Of a DNA stretch of 64,000 nt, positions 34,615 through 42,629 are shown one piece after another (position 1 is the first letter of the stretch; each line of letters starts with the position of its first letter). The translations under genes and the position numbers were made by a program. Under the pieces are notes generated by a model. It was not told the DNA's origin, ran no database searches, and worked only from the letters and a program-made list of their open reading frames with translations. The stretch spans positions 1,390,023 through 1,454,022 of the forward strand of contig NZ_KE150457.1 in NCBI RefSeq assembly GCF_000411455.1. Reading direction: 5' to 3'. This stretch comes from Microbacterium sp. oral taxon 186 str. F0373 (lineage in GTDB: Bacteria; Actinomycetota; Actinomycetes; Actinomycetales; Microbacteriaceae).

Positions 34615-35418
34615 TCAGGGAGCGACGAGACTCACGCCGGCCTGCACCAGTGCGTTCGCGAGAGGGGGAGGTGGGGGAGCGTCGGTGATGAGGTAATCGA
34701 CGCCCTCGAGGGGGGCGACCTGGGCGAAGAGCCGACGCCCGAGCTTGGAGGAGTCGGCGAGCACCGCCGTCCGGTCGGCGCGGTCGATCATCTCCGCCAT
34801 CATGGTCGCGTCGCCGAGGTTGCTCGTCGAATACCCGGACTCGTCGACGGCGCCGACCGCGACCAGCGCGAGGTCGCAGCGGATGTCGAGTTCGCGCCCG
34901 CCCGCTGCCATCGCGAAGGTCACCGGGCCGGTCGTGGCCTGCGTGATCGTGCGGACGGCTCCGCCGAACACGTAGAGGTCGCGAAACGCCGACGGGGCGA
35001 TCTCCGCGGGGATCCTCAGATTGTTGGTCGCGATCGTGAGATCACGGTGTCCTCGGAGGGCACGGGCGACGGCGAGCGTCGTCGTGCCGGCGTTGAGCAT
35101 GACGACCGCGCCGTCGTCGACCATCTCGGCCGCGAGCCGGGCGATCTTCTCCTTCTCCTCCACCTGCACGCGCAGGCGCACGTCGAGACCGCGGTCGCGC
35201 AGTGCGCCGTCGGTGGCGCTCACGGCGCCGCCGTGTGTGCGGATGAGAGCGCCCTCGCGATGGAGCTGGTCGAGGTCGCGGCGCACGGTGTCGATCGACA
35301 CGTCGAAGTGCTCCGACAGCTCGGCCACCGTGACCTGCCCCTGCTCGGCGACATAGGCCGCGAGGTCGGCTTTGCGGCCGGCGGGAAGTCGACGGCCACG
35401 CGAGGCTGCTTTGTCCAT
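34615..35418 (-). CDS. DeoR family transcriptional regulator
   Basis: 267 residues from ATG 35418. The N-terminal HTH is RKADLAAYVAEQGQVTVAELSEHFDVSIDTVRRDLDQLHREGALIRTHGGAV, the classic DeoR signature. The C-terminal sugar-phosphate-sensing domain has VMLNAGTTTLAVARAL (about 95-110), LTIATNN and FAMAAGGRELDIRCDLALVAVGAVD. It diverges from the binding-protein gene of the transport/aldolase operon, so it is the probable repressor of that operon, released by a sugar phosphate intermediate. The 180-base intergenic region between the starts holds the promoters. Confidence 0.92.
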   Translation of the reverse strand: MDKAASRGRRLPAGRKADLAAYVAEQGQVTVAELSEHFDVSIDTVRRDLDQLHREGALIRTHGGAVSATDGALRDRGLDVRLRVQVEEKEKIARLAAEMVDDGAVVMLNAGTTTLAVARALRGHRDLTIATNNLRIPAEIAPSAFRDLYVFGGAVRTITQATTGPVTFAMAAGGRELDIRCDLALVAVGAVDESGYSTSNLGDATMMAEMIDRADRTAVLADSSKLGRRLFAQVAPLEGVDYLITDAPPPPPLANALVQAGVSLVAP

Positions 35419-35505
35419 GTCTTCATCCCTAGCACAGCGCATGCCGTTTTCGCGCCCATAACCGGCATAAGACAGCAGAAGATGGCAGTTTGCGGAGAGA
35501 ACCTC

Positions 35506-35533
35506 TTGACCTAGCGGCAAAAGACGGCATAAT
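35506..35533 (+). promoter_or_regulatory. Promoter of the transport/aldolase operon
   Basis: TTGACC (35506-35511) and CATAAT (35528-35533) are 16 bases apart, the clearest sigma-70-type promoter of the window. AAAGACGGCAT and AAAGACGCAT repeat around it (35519-35529 and 35540-35549), and a further AAGACAGC occurs at 35469-35476. These may be half-sites for the DeoR regulator. Confidence 0.65.
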
Positions 35534-35597
35534 GGTGCTGAAAGACGCATTAATCCGCAGTGGTGCGGAGGGCGCACAAACTCAAAGAGGAGAAACG

Positions 35598-36899
35598 ATG
35601 TCCAGAGTGGGGCGGGGTCACAGCACGGCCCGCACGGTTCTCGGCGCGGTTGCGGCGGCAGTGACGCTGGTCGCGATGGCGGGCTGCTCCAGCAGCGCGT
35701 CGCCGTCCGGCAGCGGCGGCGCCGGCGGAGATGTCACGATCGAGTTCGCGCAGTGGTGGGAGCCGGAGCTGCCCGACGGGCAGTTCCGCGCGTTGATGGA
35801 CCAGTTCGAGTCCGAGAACCCGGGCGTCAAGGTCAAGCTCGTCAGCGGCCCGTACGCATCGACGAAGGAGCAGCTGTTCGCCGGCGCGGCATCCGGCACC
35901 ATGCCCGACGTCGTCGGCCTGGACGGCGCGTGGGTCAACGACTTCGCCTCCAAGGGTGTGATCGCGAACCTCACCGACCTGATGACGCAGAGCACCTACG
36001 ACGAGAGCCAGCTCGCCAGCCAGATCAAGGTCGACGGCAACACCTACATGATCCCGGTCGTCAACTTCGTCTACCCGATGTTCACCAACGACGACCTCCT
36101 CGCCAAGGCCGGTGTGGCCGCACCCCCGTCCACGCGCACCGAGTTCGCCGACGCCGCGAAGAAGGTCAAGGCGCTCGGCGGCGACGTCTCCGGCTGGGTC
36201 CTCCCGCTGTCGCTCGAGGCGCCGAACGGCGTGCAGAACGACGTGATGTCCTGGGTGTGGGCGTCGGGCGGCTCGATGCTGAAGGACGGCAAGCCCGACC
36301 TCACCAACAAGGACGTGACGTCTGCGATGGACTACATCGACGGGCTGTGGAAGGACGGCGTCATCGCCTCCGGATCCTTCACCATGAAGGAGCAGGACAA
36401 GGTCGAGGAGTTCACCAACGGCCGCGTCGGCATGATGATCGACTCGCTCGCCCACATCAACCTGATCCGCCAGTCGAACCCGGACCTGAAGTTCTCGATC
36501 TCGGCCATCCCGGCCGCCGACGGGTACACCGGAGAGCGCGGCATCCCGTACGCGTCGTGGGGCATCGGCGTCGCCGAGAACTCCGCGCACAAGGATGCCG
36601 CATTCAAGCTCGTGTCGTTCCTGATGAGCAAGGACACCAACTCGAAGCTGTCGACCCTCGCCAAGGCGTTCCCCGGGAACACGCAGTCCACCCCGGACTT
36701 CTCGGGCAGCGACGAACTGTTCAAGAAGGCCTTCGACATCTACAAGGCGGGGTATCCCGCGAACGAGTTCACGGGTCTGCCGACCGCGGAGGACCTCATG
36801 CGCCAGCTCGGCCAGCAGCTGCAGACGGCCCTCGACGGGCAGCAGTCCATGGGCGACGCGCTGAAGAACGCGCAGACGTCCTGGGCCGCGGCGTTCTGA
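35598..36899 (+). CDS. ABC transporter sugar-binding lipoprotein
   Basis: 433 residues. A lipoprotein signal ends at the lipobox MAGC (Cys30), followed by a Ser/Gly linker. The mature part is a family 1 solute-binding protein: VTIEFAQWWEPELPDGQFRALMDQFESENPGVKVKLV, SGTMPDVVGLDGAWVNDFASKGVIANLTDL, YASWGIGVAENSAHKDAAFKLVSFL. It captures a sugar or oligosaccharide outside the membrane for the two downstream permeases. AAAGAGGAG lies six bases before ATG 35598. A 17-bp hairpin (36915-36953) after the stop probably lets this gene be expressed above the permeases. No ATPase gene is in the operon; a shared MsmK-like ATPase elsewhere is likely. Confidence 0.93.
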   Translation: MSRVGRGHSTARTVLGAVAAAVTLVAMAGCSSSASPSGSGGAGGDVTIEFAQWWEPELPDGQFRALMDQFESENPGVKVKLVSGPYASTKEQLFAGAASGTMPDVVGLDGAWVNDFASKGVIANLTDLMTQSTYDESQLASQIKVDGNTYMIPVVNFVYPMFTNDDLLAKAGVAAPPSTRTEFADAAKKVKALGGDVSGWVLPLSLEAPNGVQNDVMSWVWASGGSMLKDGKPDLTNKDVTSAMDYIDGLWKDGVIASGSFTMKEQDKVEEFTNGRVGMMIDSLAHINLIRQSNPDLKFSISAIPAADGYTGERGIPYASWGIGVAENSAHKDAAFKLVSFLMSKDTNSKLSTLAKAFPGNTQSTPDFSGSDELFKKAFDIYKAGYPANEFTGLPTAEDLMRQLGQQLQTALDGQQSMGDALKNAQTSWAAAF

Positions 36900-36914
36900 G
36901 TCGTCCCGCCCACC

Positions 36915-36953
36915 CGGGTGCCGCATCGCTGAGCGACAGCGGTGCGGCACCCG
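36915..36953 (+). terminator. Intercistronic hairpin after the binding-protein gene
   Basis: Bases 36915-36931 pair with 36937-36953 (17 bp, one G-T wobble) around the loop AGCGA. It sits 15 bases after the binding-protein stop and before the permease gene. As in many sugar ABC operons, it probably attenuates transcription or protects the upstream mRNA. Confidence 0.75.
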
Positions 36954-37005
36954 TCCACCCACCCCTCCGGTGCCCCCGGAACCCCGCAAGGAGCCGTGCG
37001 GTCTC

Positions 37006-37935
37006 ATGACCCTCAAAACACCCGTCTCGATGGACACCGAAGTGCTGGTGACCGGCGTCGCCCACTCGCGTCGTCGTCGTCAACTGCGGCGCACCACGGA
37101 GTCCTACGGCTTCCTTGCGCCGACGCTGATCCTGCTGCTCGTCCTGATGATCGTCCCGATCGTCATGGTCATCGGCTACTCGCTGCAGAGCAACGTCATC
37201 CTCAGCAAGCACAGCGAGTTCGTCGGGCTGGAGAACTACCTCGCCGTCCTCGGCGATGCGACCTTCTGGAAGACGACCTCCAACACGGTGGTCTTCACGG
37301 TCGTCAGCGTCGCCGCGCACCTCGTGCTCGGACTCGGCTTCGCCCTCATGCTGAACAGCCCGCTCATCGGCGGCTTCTCCCGCGCCGTCTTCCGCGGCCT
37401 CTACGTCCTGCCGTGGCTGTTCACCGTCGCCGTCATCGCCGTGCTCTGGCGCATGCTGCTCGCCCCCAACGGCGTCATCAACTTCCTGCTCCAGTCTCAG
37501 ATCGAGTGGCTCGCCTCCCCGCAGCTCGCCCTCGGCACCGTGACCTTCATCAACATCTGGGCCGGCTACCCCTTCTTCATGGTGAGCCTGCTGGCCGGCC
37601 TGCAGGGCATCCCCAGCGACCTGTACGAGGCGGCCACCGTCGACGGCGCGAGCAGCGTGCAGCGCTTCTGGAACGTCACCCTGCCGCAGCTGCGCCCCAT
37701 CATCGTGAGCCTGCTGCTGCTGGACCTCATCTGGACCTCTCAGCAGTTCGCCCTCATCTGGATGACCACCGGCGGGGGCCCGATCGATGTGACCGAGGTG
37801 CTCAGCACCTACACCTACAAACTGGCCTTCGCCACGTACGACTTCTCGCTCGCGGCCACCGCCGCCGTGCTCGTCCTGCTCATGTCGATGGTCCTGGCCG
37901 TGTTCTACGTGCGGCACCAGAAGGCGAGGGATTGA
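37006..37935 (+). CDS. ABC sugar transporter permease 1 (MsmF/UgpA type)
   Basis: 309 residues with six membrane helices. The N-terminus is cytoplasmic and basic. The EAA loop that meets the ATPase is DLYEAATVDGASSVQRFWNVTLPQLRP (about 205-232). TLILLLVLMIVPIVMVIGYSL is helix one. CAAGGAG lies 12 bases before ATG 37006. The second permease starts one base after this stop. It forms the inner-membrane channel with permease 2 and receives substrate from the lipoprotein. Confidence 0.93.
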   Translation: MTLKTPVSMDTEVLVTGVAHSRRRRQLRRTTESYGFLAPTLILLLVLMIVPIVMVIGYSLQSNVILSKHSEFVGLENYLAVLGDATFWKTTSNTVVFTVVSVAAHLVLGLGFALMLNSPLIGGFSRAVFRGLYVLPWLFTVAVIAVLWRMLLAPNGVINFLLQSQIEWLASPQLALGTVTFINIWAGYPFFMVSLLAGLQGIPSDLYEAATVDGASSVQRFWNVTLPQLRPIIVSLLLLDLIWTSQQFALIWMTTGGGPIDVTEVLSTYTYKLAFATYDFSLAATAAVLVLLMSMVLAVFYVRHQKARD

Positions 37936-37936
37936 G

Positions 37937-38782
37937 ATGGCCATGTCCGTGCAGACCCGTCGGCGCACCGCTCGTGCCGGCATCTACCTCGGCCTCATCC
38001 TCGGGGCGGTGTTCGCGGCCGGTCCCGTGCTGTGGATGCTGTCGAACTCGTTCAAGTCGAACACCGAGATCTTCGAGCTGCCGCCACGACTGATCACCGA
38101 CACGTTCTCGTTCGACGCGTACATCGCGATCTTCACCAACCCCGAGACGATGCGCTTCTTCCTCAACAGCTACATCGTCGCCGGTGCCGTGACGGTGCTG
38201 ACGCTGCTGGTCGCCATCCAGGCGGCGTACGCCTTCAGCCGGTTCGAGTTCCGCGGCAAGCGTGTGCTCAACGTCATCATCGTGAGCGTGCAGGCGGTGC
38301 CGCCGATCACGCTGCTCATTCCCTACTTCGGTCTGATGGTGGGCCTCGGCCTGTACAACACGTATCCCGGCCTGATCCTCACCTACATGGTCTTCACGCT
38401 GCCCTACGCGATCATCATGATGACCGGCTACTTCAACACCCTGCCGCGTGAGCTGGACGAAGCCGTCCGCGTCGACGGCGCGGGCTCGATGACTGCGCTG
38501 TGGCGCGTGCTCGTGCCCATCTCGGTGCCCGGCATCGTGTCGGTGGGCATCTACACGTTCATGATCGCGTGGAACGAGTACCTGTTCGCCCTGACGCTGA
38601 CCCGCACGATCGACATGCGCACCGTCCCCATCGGCATCCAGCTGCTCATGGGTCAGCACTCCTACGAGTGGAACCAGATCATGGCGATGAGCGTGCTCGG
38701 CTCGATCCCCGTGCTCATCCTCTTCCTCTTCTTCCAGCGCTACTTCATCAGCGGCCTGACGGCCGGCTCGGTGAAGAGCTGA
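37937..38782 (+). CDS. ABC sugar transporter permease 2 (MsmG/UgpE type)
   Basis: 281 residues with six helices; the EAA loop is ELDEAVRVDGAGSMTALWRVLVPISVPG. WMLSNSFKSNTEIFELPPRL after helix one and AWNEYLFALTLT before the last helices are typical of the MalG-like subunit. The start lies one base after the first permease stop, so they are translated together. It forms a heterodimer with permease 1. The aldolase gene follows after 36 bases. Confidence 0.93.
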   Translation: MAMSVQTRRRTARAGIYLGLILGAVFAAGPVLWMLSNSFKSNTEIFELPPRLITDTFSFDAYIAIFTNPETMRFFLNSYIVAGAVTVLTLLVAIQAAYAFSRFEFRGKRVLNVIIVSVQAVPPITLLIPYFGLMVGLGLYNTYPGLILTYMVFTLPYAIIMMTGYFNTLPRELDEAVRVDGAGSMTALWRVLVPISVPGIVSVGIYTFMIAWNEYLFALTLTRTIDMRTVPIGIQLLMGQHSYEWNQIMAMSVLGSIPVLILFLFFQRYFISGLTAGSVKS

Positions 38783-38818
38783 CCGAACCCCACCCCACCG
38801 AACACAGGAGAATCCACC

Positions 38819-39685
38819 GTGGTGCTGTACACCGGCAAGTCCATCCTCGACATCGCCAACCAGAACAACTTCGCCATCCCGGCCTTCAACATCAGCGATT
38901 GGGCGATGTTCCTCGGCGTCATGGACATCAGCGAGGAGAAGAACGCGCCCGTCATCATCGCGATCCACCCCGACGAGGTCTCGCACGTGACGACCGACCT
39001 CATCGTCGCCATCCGCGAGCGCGCGCACCGCTCGCCCGTGCCCGTCGCGATCCACTGGGACCACGGCGGCACGTACGAGCAGATGATCGTCGCCATCCAG
39101 GCCGGTTTCACGTCGGTCATGATCGACGCGTCGCTGCTGCCGTTCGAAGAGAACGTCGCGCTCACCCGCAAGGTCGTCGAGGCCGCGCACGCCGTCGGCA
39201 TCCAGGTGGAGGGTGAGCTCGGCACGATCGGCGCCAACGACAGCTACGGCGAGTCGGGCGCCGCGGAGATCATCTACACCAACGTCGACGACGCCGTGCG
39301 CTTCGTCGCCGAGACCGGCGTCGACAGCCTCGCGATCGCCATCGGCACCTCGCACGGGCTCTACCCGTCCGACAAGAACCCGGAACTGCGTCACGACCTG
39401 CTCGAGCAGATCAAGGCCGCGGTGAAGATCCCCCTCGTCCTGCACGGCGGCTCTGCCAACCCCGACGCGGAGCTCGCCCGCGCCGTCTCGCTCGGCATCA
39501 ACAAGATCAACATCTCCAGCGACATCAAGGTGAGCTACCACAACCGCATGCGCGAGATCCTCGGCACCGATGAGCGTCTGCGCGAGCCGAACGCCATCCA
39601 GCCCGAGCCGATCGCCGCCCTCAAGGTGACGGCCGCCGAGAAGATCGACCTGTTCGGTGCCGCCGGCAAGGCCGACCTGTACTGA
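38819..39685 (+). CDS. Class II ketose-bisphosphate aldolase (GatY/KbaY/Fba-like)
   Basis: 288 residues with a zinc-dependent TIM barrel. Zinc and active-site parts are visible: AIHWDHGG (zinc His), MIDASLLPFEEN, EGELGTIG, AIGTSHGLY (zinc His), LVLHGGSANPD (zinc His), and NKINISSDIK (phosphate binding). It cleaves a ketohexose-1,6-bisphosphate to dihydroxyacetone phosphate plus an aldehyde phosphate. Fructose, tagatose or another C4 epimer are all possible. CAGGAG (38805-38810) precedes GTG 38819. It follows two ABC permeases and precedes the ADP-dependent kinase, which can make the bisphosphate. Confidence 0.9.
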   Translation: MVLYTGKSILDIANQNNFAIPAFNISDWAMFLGVMDISEEKNAPVIIAIHPDEVSHVTTDLIVAIRERAHRSPVPVAIHWDHGGTYEQMIVAIQAGFTSVMIDASLLPFEENVALTRKVVEAAHAVGIQVEGELGTIGANDSYGESGAAEIIYTNVDDAVRFVAETGVDSLAIAIGTSHGLYPSDKNPELRHDLLEQIKAAVKIPLVLHGGSANPDAELARAVSLGINKINISSDIKVSYHNRMREILGTDERLREPNAIQPEPIAALKVTAAEKIDLFGAAGKADLY

Positions 39686-39713
39686 CCGAGGCCGGCGGGA
39701 GATCATCGACACC

Positions 39714-40919
39714 ATGAGCGCGCGACTCGTCCTCGGACTCGGCGGCACCGTCGACTACGAGATCCGGTGGGATGCCGCGGTCATCAGCACTCTGGCCCGT
39801 CACTACGGCGTGCGGCGGGACGAGCTGGTGAGCGCGGCGCCCATCGAGGACGAGCGTGCGCTCATCGTCGCGATCCTCGGTCTGCTCGAACGCGGCGTCG
39901 GAGGGGAGCGGTTCGCCGCCTCCTCCGACCTGCTCGACGCCTTCGCGGCGCGTTTCGACACGGCGGTGACGCTGGGCGGGACGGGTGTGCGCGCGGGAAT
40001 CGCGCTGGCGAACCTCGGCATCCCGAGCACGCAGCACCTCGTGAGCATCGACGACAACGTGCGACGGCTCATGCCGCCGATCATCGACTGGGTGTGCTCC
40101 GCCGCGGCGGACACCCTCGACCCGCACCTGATCGTGCAGTACCCCGCGAGGGCCGTCGTCGCGCTCGCCGACGGGGAGATCGTGGCACCGTCGGCGAACC
40201 GCGTGATCGTCGCCAACGATCGCCCCAACCGCGAGATGGCGATCGCCCCCCAGCTCGGCGAGCGCCTGCGCGACGCCGACGCCTTCCTCGTGTCGGGATT
40301 CAACACGATGCAGGATGCCGACCTGCTGGCCGCGCGTCTGGACGACCTGTGGGCGGCGATGGGGCATCTTCCGGCCGAGGCGTTGGTCTACTACGAGGAT
40401 GCCGGGTTCTATCGCCGTGAGTTCGCCGCGATCGCCCGCGATCGCCTGCTGTCGCGCATCGACGTCTACGGCATGAACGAAGACGAGCTGCAGGAGTACG
40501 TCGGTCGGGCCGTCGACCTGCGCGATCCCGCGCAGGTCGACGCCGCACTCGCCGAGGCGCACCGGCTCATCCCGGTGCCGGCGCTCGTCGTGCACACGCG
40601 CCTCTGGTCGATCGCGGTCGGCCCCCGCGCGCGGCGCCACCGCTCCGCCCTCGAGGCGGCGGTGCGGGTCTCGGGGACGCGCTACCGTCTCGGCGATGTG
40701 TTCGACGCGGCCGACCTCGACGACACCGGGCGACTGCCGCGGCATCCGGACGGCGTCCGCGTCGTGGCGGCGATCGAGGCGTCCCGGCCCGATGCCGCGG
40801 GGGTGGCCGCCGTCGTGGTCGACACGGCGACGCCCACCACCATCGGTCTCGGCGACAGCTTCGTCGGCGGATTCCTGTCGGTCACGCGTGCCGCCGCCGA
40901 CGCGGTGTCGGCGCGCTGA
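39714..40919 (+). CDS. ADP-dependent glucokinase/phosphofructokinase family sugar kinase
   Basis: 401 residues of the ADP-GK/ADP-PFK family (ribokinase-like fold). Family features are the MNEDEL motif (residues 254-259, matching the NxxE metal/phosphate motif), the VHTRLWSIAV segment with its His, and GLGDS (378-382) with the catalytic-base Asp381. An early GGTG-type glycine loop (LGGTGVRAGIALANLGI) also fits. Such kinases use ADP instead of ATP and are best known in archaea and some eukaryotes; bacterial members are much rarer in the literature. The gene lies between the aldolase and the isomerase, so the substrate is probably a ketohexose-6-phosphate or hexose. No experimental substrate can be inferred. 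Confidence 0.82.
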   Translation: MSARLVLGLGGTVDYEIRWDAAVISTLARHYGVRRDELVSAAPIEDERALIVAILGLLERGVGGERFAASSDLLDAFAARFDTAVTLGGTGVRAGIALANLGIPSTQHLVSIDDNVRRLMPPIIDWVCSAAADTLDPHLIVQYPARAVVALADGEIVAPSANRVIVANDRPNREMAIAPQLGERLRDADAFLVSGFNTMQDADLLAARLDDLWAAMGHLPAEALVYYEDAGFYRREFAAIARDRLLSRIDVYGMNEDELQEYVGRAVDLRDPAQVDAALAEAHRLIPVPALVVHTRLWSIAVGPRARRHRSALEAAVRVSGTRYRLGDVFDAADLDDTGRLPRHPDGVRVVAAIEASRPDAAGVAAVVVDTATPTTIGLGDSFVGGFLSVTRAAADAVSAR

Positions 40920-40930
40920 CGGCGATCGTC

Positions 40931-41926
40931 ATGCCGATCCGGCTGCCCTCGAACCGCCCCGCGGACCGCTTCTACCGCGGCGGCGCCCGCATCTGCGCGT
41001 TCCGCGCCGAGCCGCCACCGGCCGGACGCGAGCCGGAGGACTGGATCGCCTCCACGACGACCGTGGCCGGCGAGGCGCGGACGGGCCTGACGGTGCTCCC
41101 CGACGGTCCGGGCGGTGCCGGCATCCTGCTGCGCGACGCCGTCACGGCCGACCCCGTGCACTGGCTGGGCCGTGCGCACGCGCAACGGTGGGGCGCCGAT
41201 ACGCGTCTGCTCGTGAAGCTCCTCGATGCCGGCCAGCGCCTCCCGGTGCACGCCCACCCCGACGATGCCTTCGCGGCCGCTCATCTCGGCCGCGCGCACG
41301 GCAAGGCCGAGGCCTGGTACATCCTCTCCGGCGGAGCGGTGCACCTCGGGCTGCGCGACGACATCGACGCCGACCGCCTGGCAGGGATGGTGGCGCGTCA
41401 GGAGACCGACGAGATGCTGGCGTTGCTGCACCGCGTGGACGTGCACGCGGGCGACGTGGTGTGGGTGCCGCCCGGAGAGCTGCATGCGATCGGCGAAGGG
41501 GTGCTGCTGCTCGAGCTGCAGCAGCCCGAAGACCTCTCGATCCTGCTCGAGTGGCGCGGCTTCGCGCTGGACGGAGCAGCCGATGGACACGTGGGGATCG
41601 GCTTCGACCGCGCCCTGACCGCCGTCAACCGTCGGGCGCGCAGCGCCGCCGAGATCGCCGGGCTCGTCCACCCGGCGCCGGCCGAGAACGAGGGGTCGGT
41701 GCTTCCTGCAGCGGCGGACGAGTACTTCCGCCTCGAGCGTCACGTCCTCGACGGCGCGGCCATCGTCGCTGCGGGCTTCGCCGTCGTGGTCGTCACGGCG
41801 GGAGAGGTGGTGATCGGCGGCGCTGAGGCCGGGGCGGGAACGACGTGGCTGATCGCGGCGGCAGAGGGCGATGTGGTCGCCAGCGGCCGCGGTGAGCTTC
41901 TGGTCGCGCGGCCACCGGCGCCGTAA
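40931..41926 (+). CDS. Mannose-6-phosphate isomerase-like protein (class I)
   Basis: 331 residues with a cupin core. Metal ligands are in LPVHAHPDDAF (Gln/His pair region), KAEAWYIL (Glu) and VPPGELHAIG (His). These match class I ManA/phosphomannose isomerase. It would convert an aldose-6-phosphate to a ketose-6-phosphate, supplying the kinase and aldolase. The start is ATG 40931, 11 bases after the kinase stop, so it is the last gene of the operon. The C-terminal part is shorter than in full-length E. coli ManA, as in many actinobacterial and Bacillus forms. Confidence 0.86.
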   Translation: MPIRLPSNRPADRFYRGGARICAFRAEPPPAGREPEDWIASTTTVAGEARTGLTVLPDGPGGAGILLRDAVTADPVHWLGRAHAQRWGADTRLLVKLLDAGQRLPVHAHPDDAFAAAHLGRAHGKAEAWYILSGGAVHLGLRDDIDADRLAGMVARQETDEMLALLHRVDVHAGDVVWVPPGELHAIGEGVLLLELQQPEDLSILLEWRGFALDGAADGHVGIGFDRALTAVNRRARSAAEIAGLVHPAPAENEGSVLPAAADEYFRLERHVLDGAAIVAAGFAVVVVTAGEVVIGGAEAGAGTTWLIAAAEGDVVASGRGELLVARPPAP

Positions 41927-41953
41927 CCTGTCGCGTTCGGTGCCCGGGCGGGG

Positions 41954-42553
41954 TCAGGAGATGCGCGAGTGCTCGCCGAGGCGGTGCCAGGTGCGGTTGT
42001 GGTAGACCAGTGCGTCGCCGGGCTCGCCCGGGGCGACGTCGCGCTCGAGCTGGGACTGCAGCGCGTGCGCCGCGAACACGGTGGAGCCGCCGGCATCCAT
42101 CCGCTCGATGACGGCGCACCGCACCCACGCGCGCACGTCGTGGTAGACCGGCTCACCGGTGACCAGACGCGACCACGGCTGCGACCCGTCGAAGCGATCG
42201 ACGCCGCTGGTGGCGCCGAGGCGGGCGAGGTCGAGGTCGTGGGCGTCGAGCAGATGGACGACGACCGTCTCGGCCTTCGCGAGCACGGCGGCCGACGACG
42301 ACAGGGCGGACACCGAGAAGATCAGCAGGGGAGGCTCGGCGCTCACGCTCGCGACACTCGTCGCGGTGAGCGCGACCGGTCCGTCGCCGGCGTCGGCGGT
42401 GATGACGGCGACGCCGCCCGGGTGGCCGCGGAAGAGCGCCTTGAACTCGTCGGCCGACAGCGACGACGAGAAGCCCGGTGAGGTGAGGTCGGTGGTGTGG
42501 TGCGCGGGGGCATCGACCGGCACGGCGATCGGTGCGGTGGGCGACGAGGTCAT
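41954..42553 (-). CDS. Flavin reductase family protein
   Basis: 199 residues with an N-terminal unstructured 30 residues, then the flavin-reductase-like split-barrel domain. GGVAVITADAGDGPVALTATSVASVSAEPPLLIFSV is the typical FMN-binding opening, VVHLLDAHDLDLA and the C-terminal DALVYHNRTWHRL complete it. Such proteins reduce FMN for monooxygenases or act as monooxygenase components. ATG 42553 follows TACCGT by six bases. No partner monooxygenase lies next to it; it follows the sulfhydrylase gene on the same strand, with 76 bases between. Confidence 0.9.
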   Translation of the reverse strand: MTSSPTAPIAVPVDAPAHHTTDLTSPGFSSSLSADEFKALFRGHPGGVAVITADAGDGPVALTATSVASVSAEPPLLIFSVSALSSSAAVLAKAETVVVHLLDAHDLDLARLGATSGVDRFDGSQPWSRLVTGEPVYHDVRAWVRCAVIERMDAGGSTVFAAHALQSQLERDVAPGEPGDALVYHNRTWHRLGEHSRIS

Positions 42554-42629
42554 ATATCCACGGTAAACGCCCTGGCGCAGGCCGGCTCCGTCAGACGCAA
42601 TACGGCGACATGTCCGGAGCCGTCAACCG

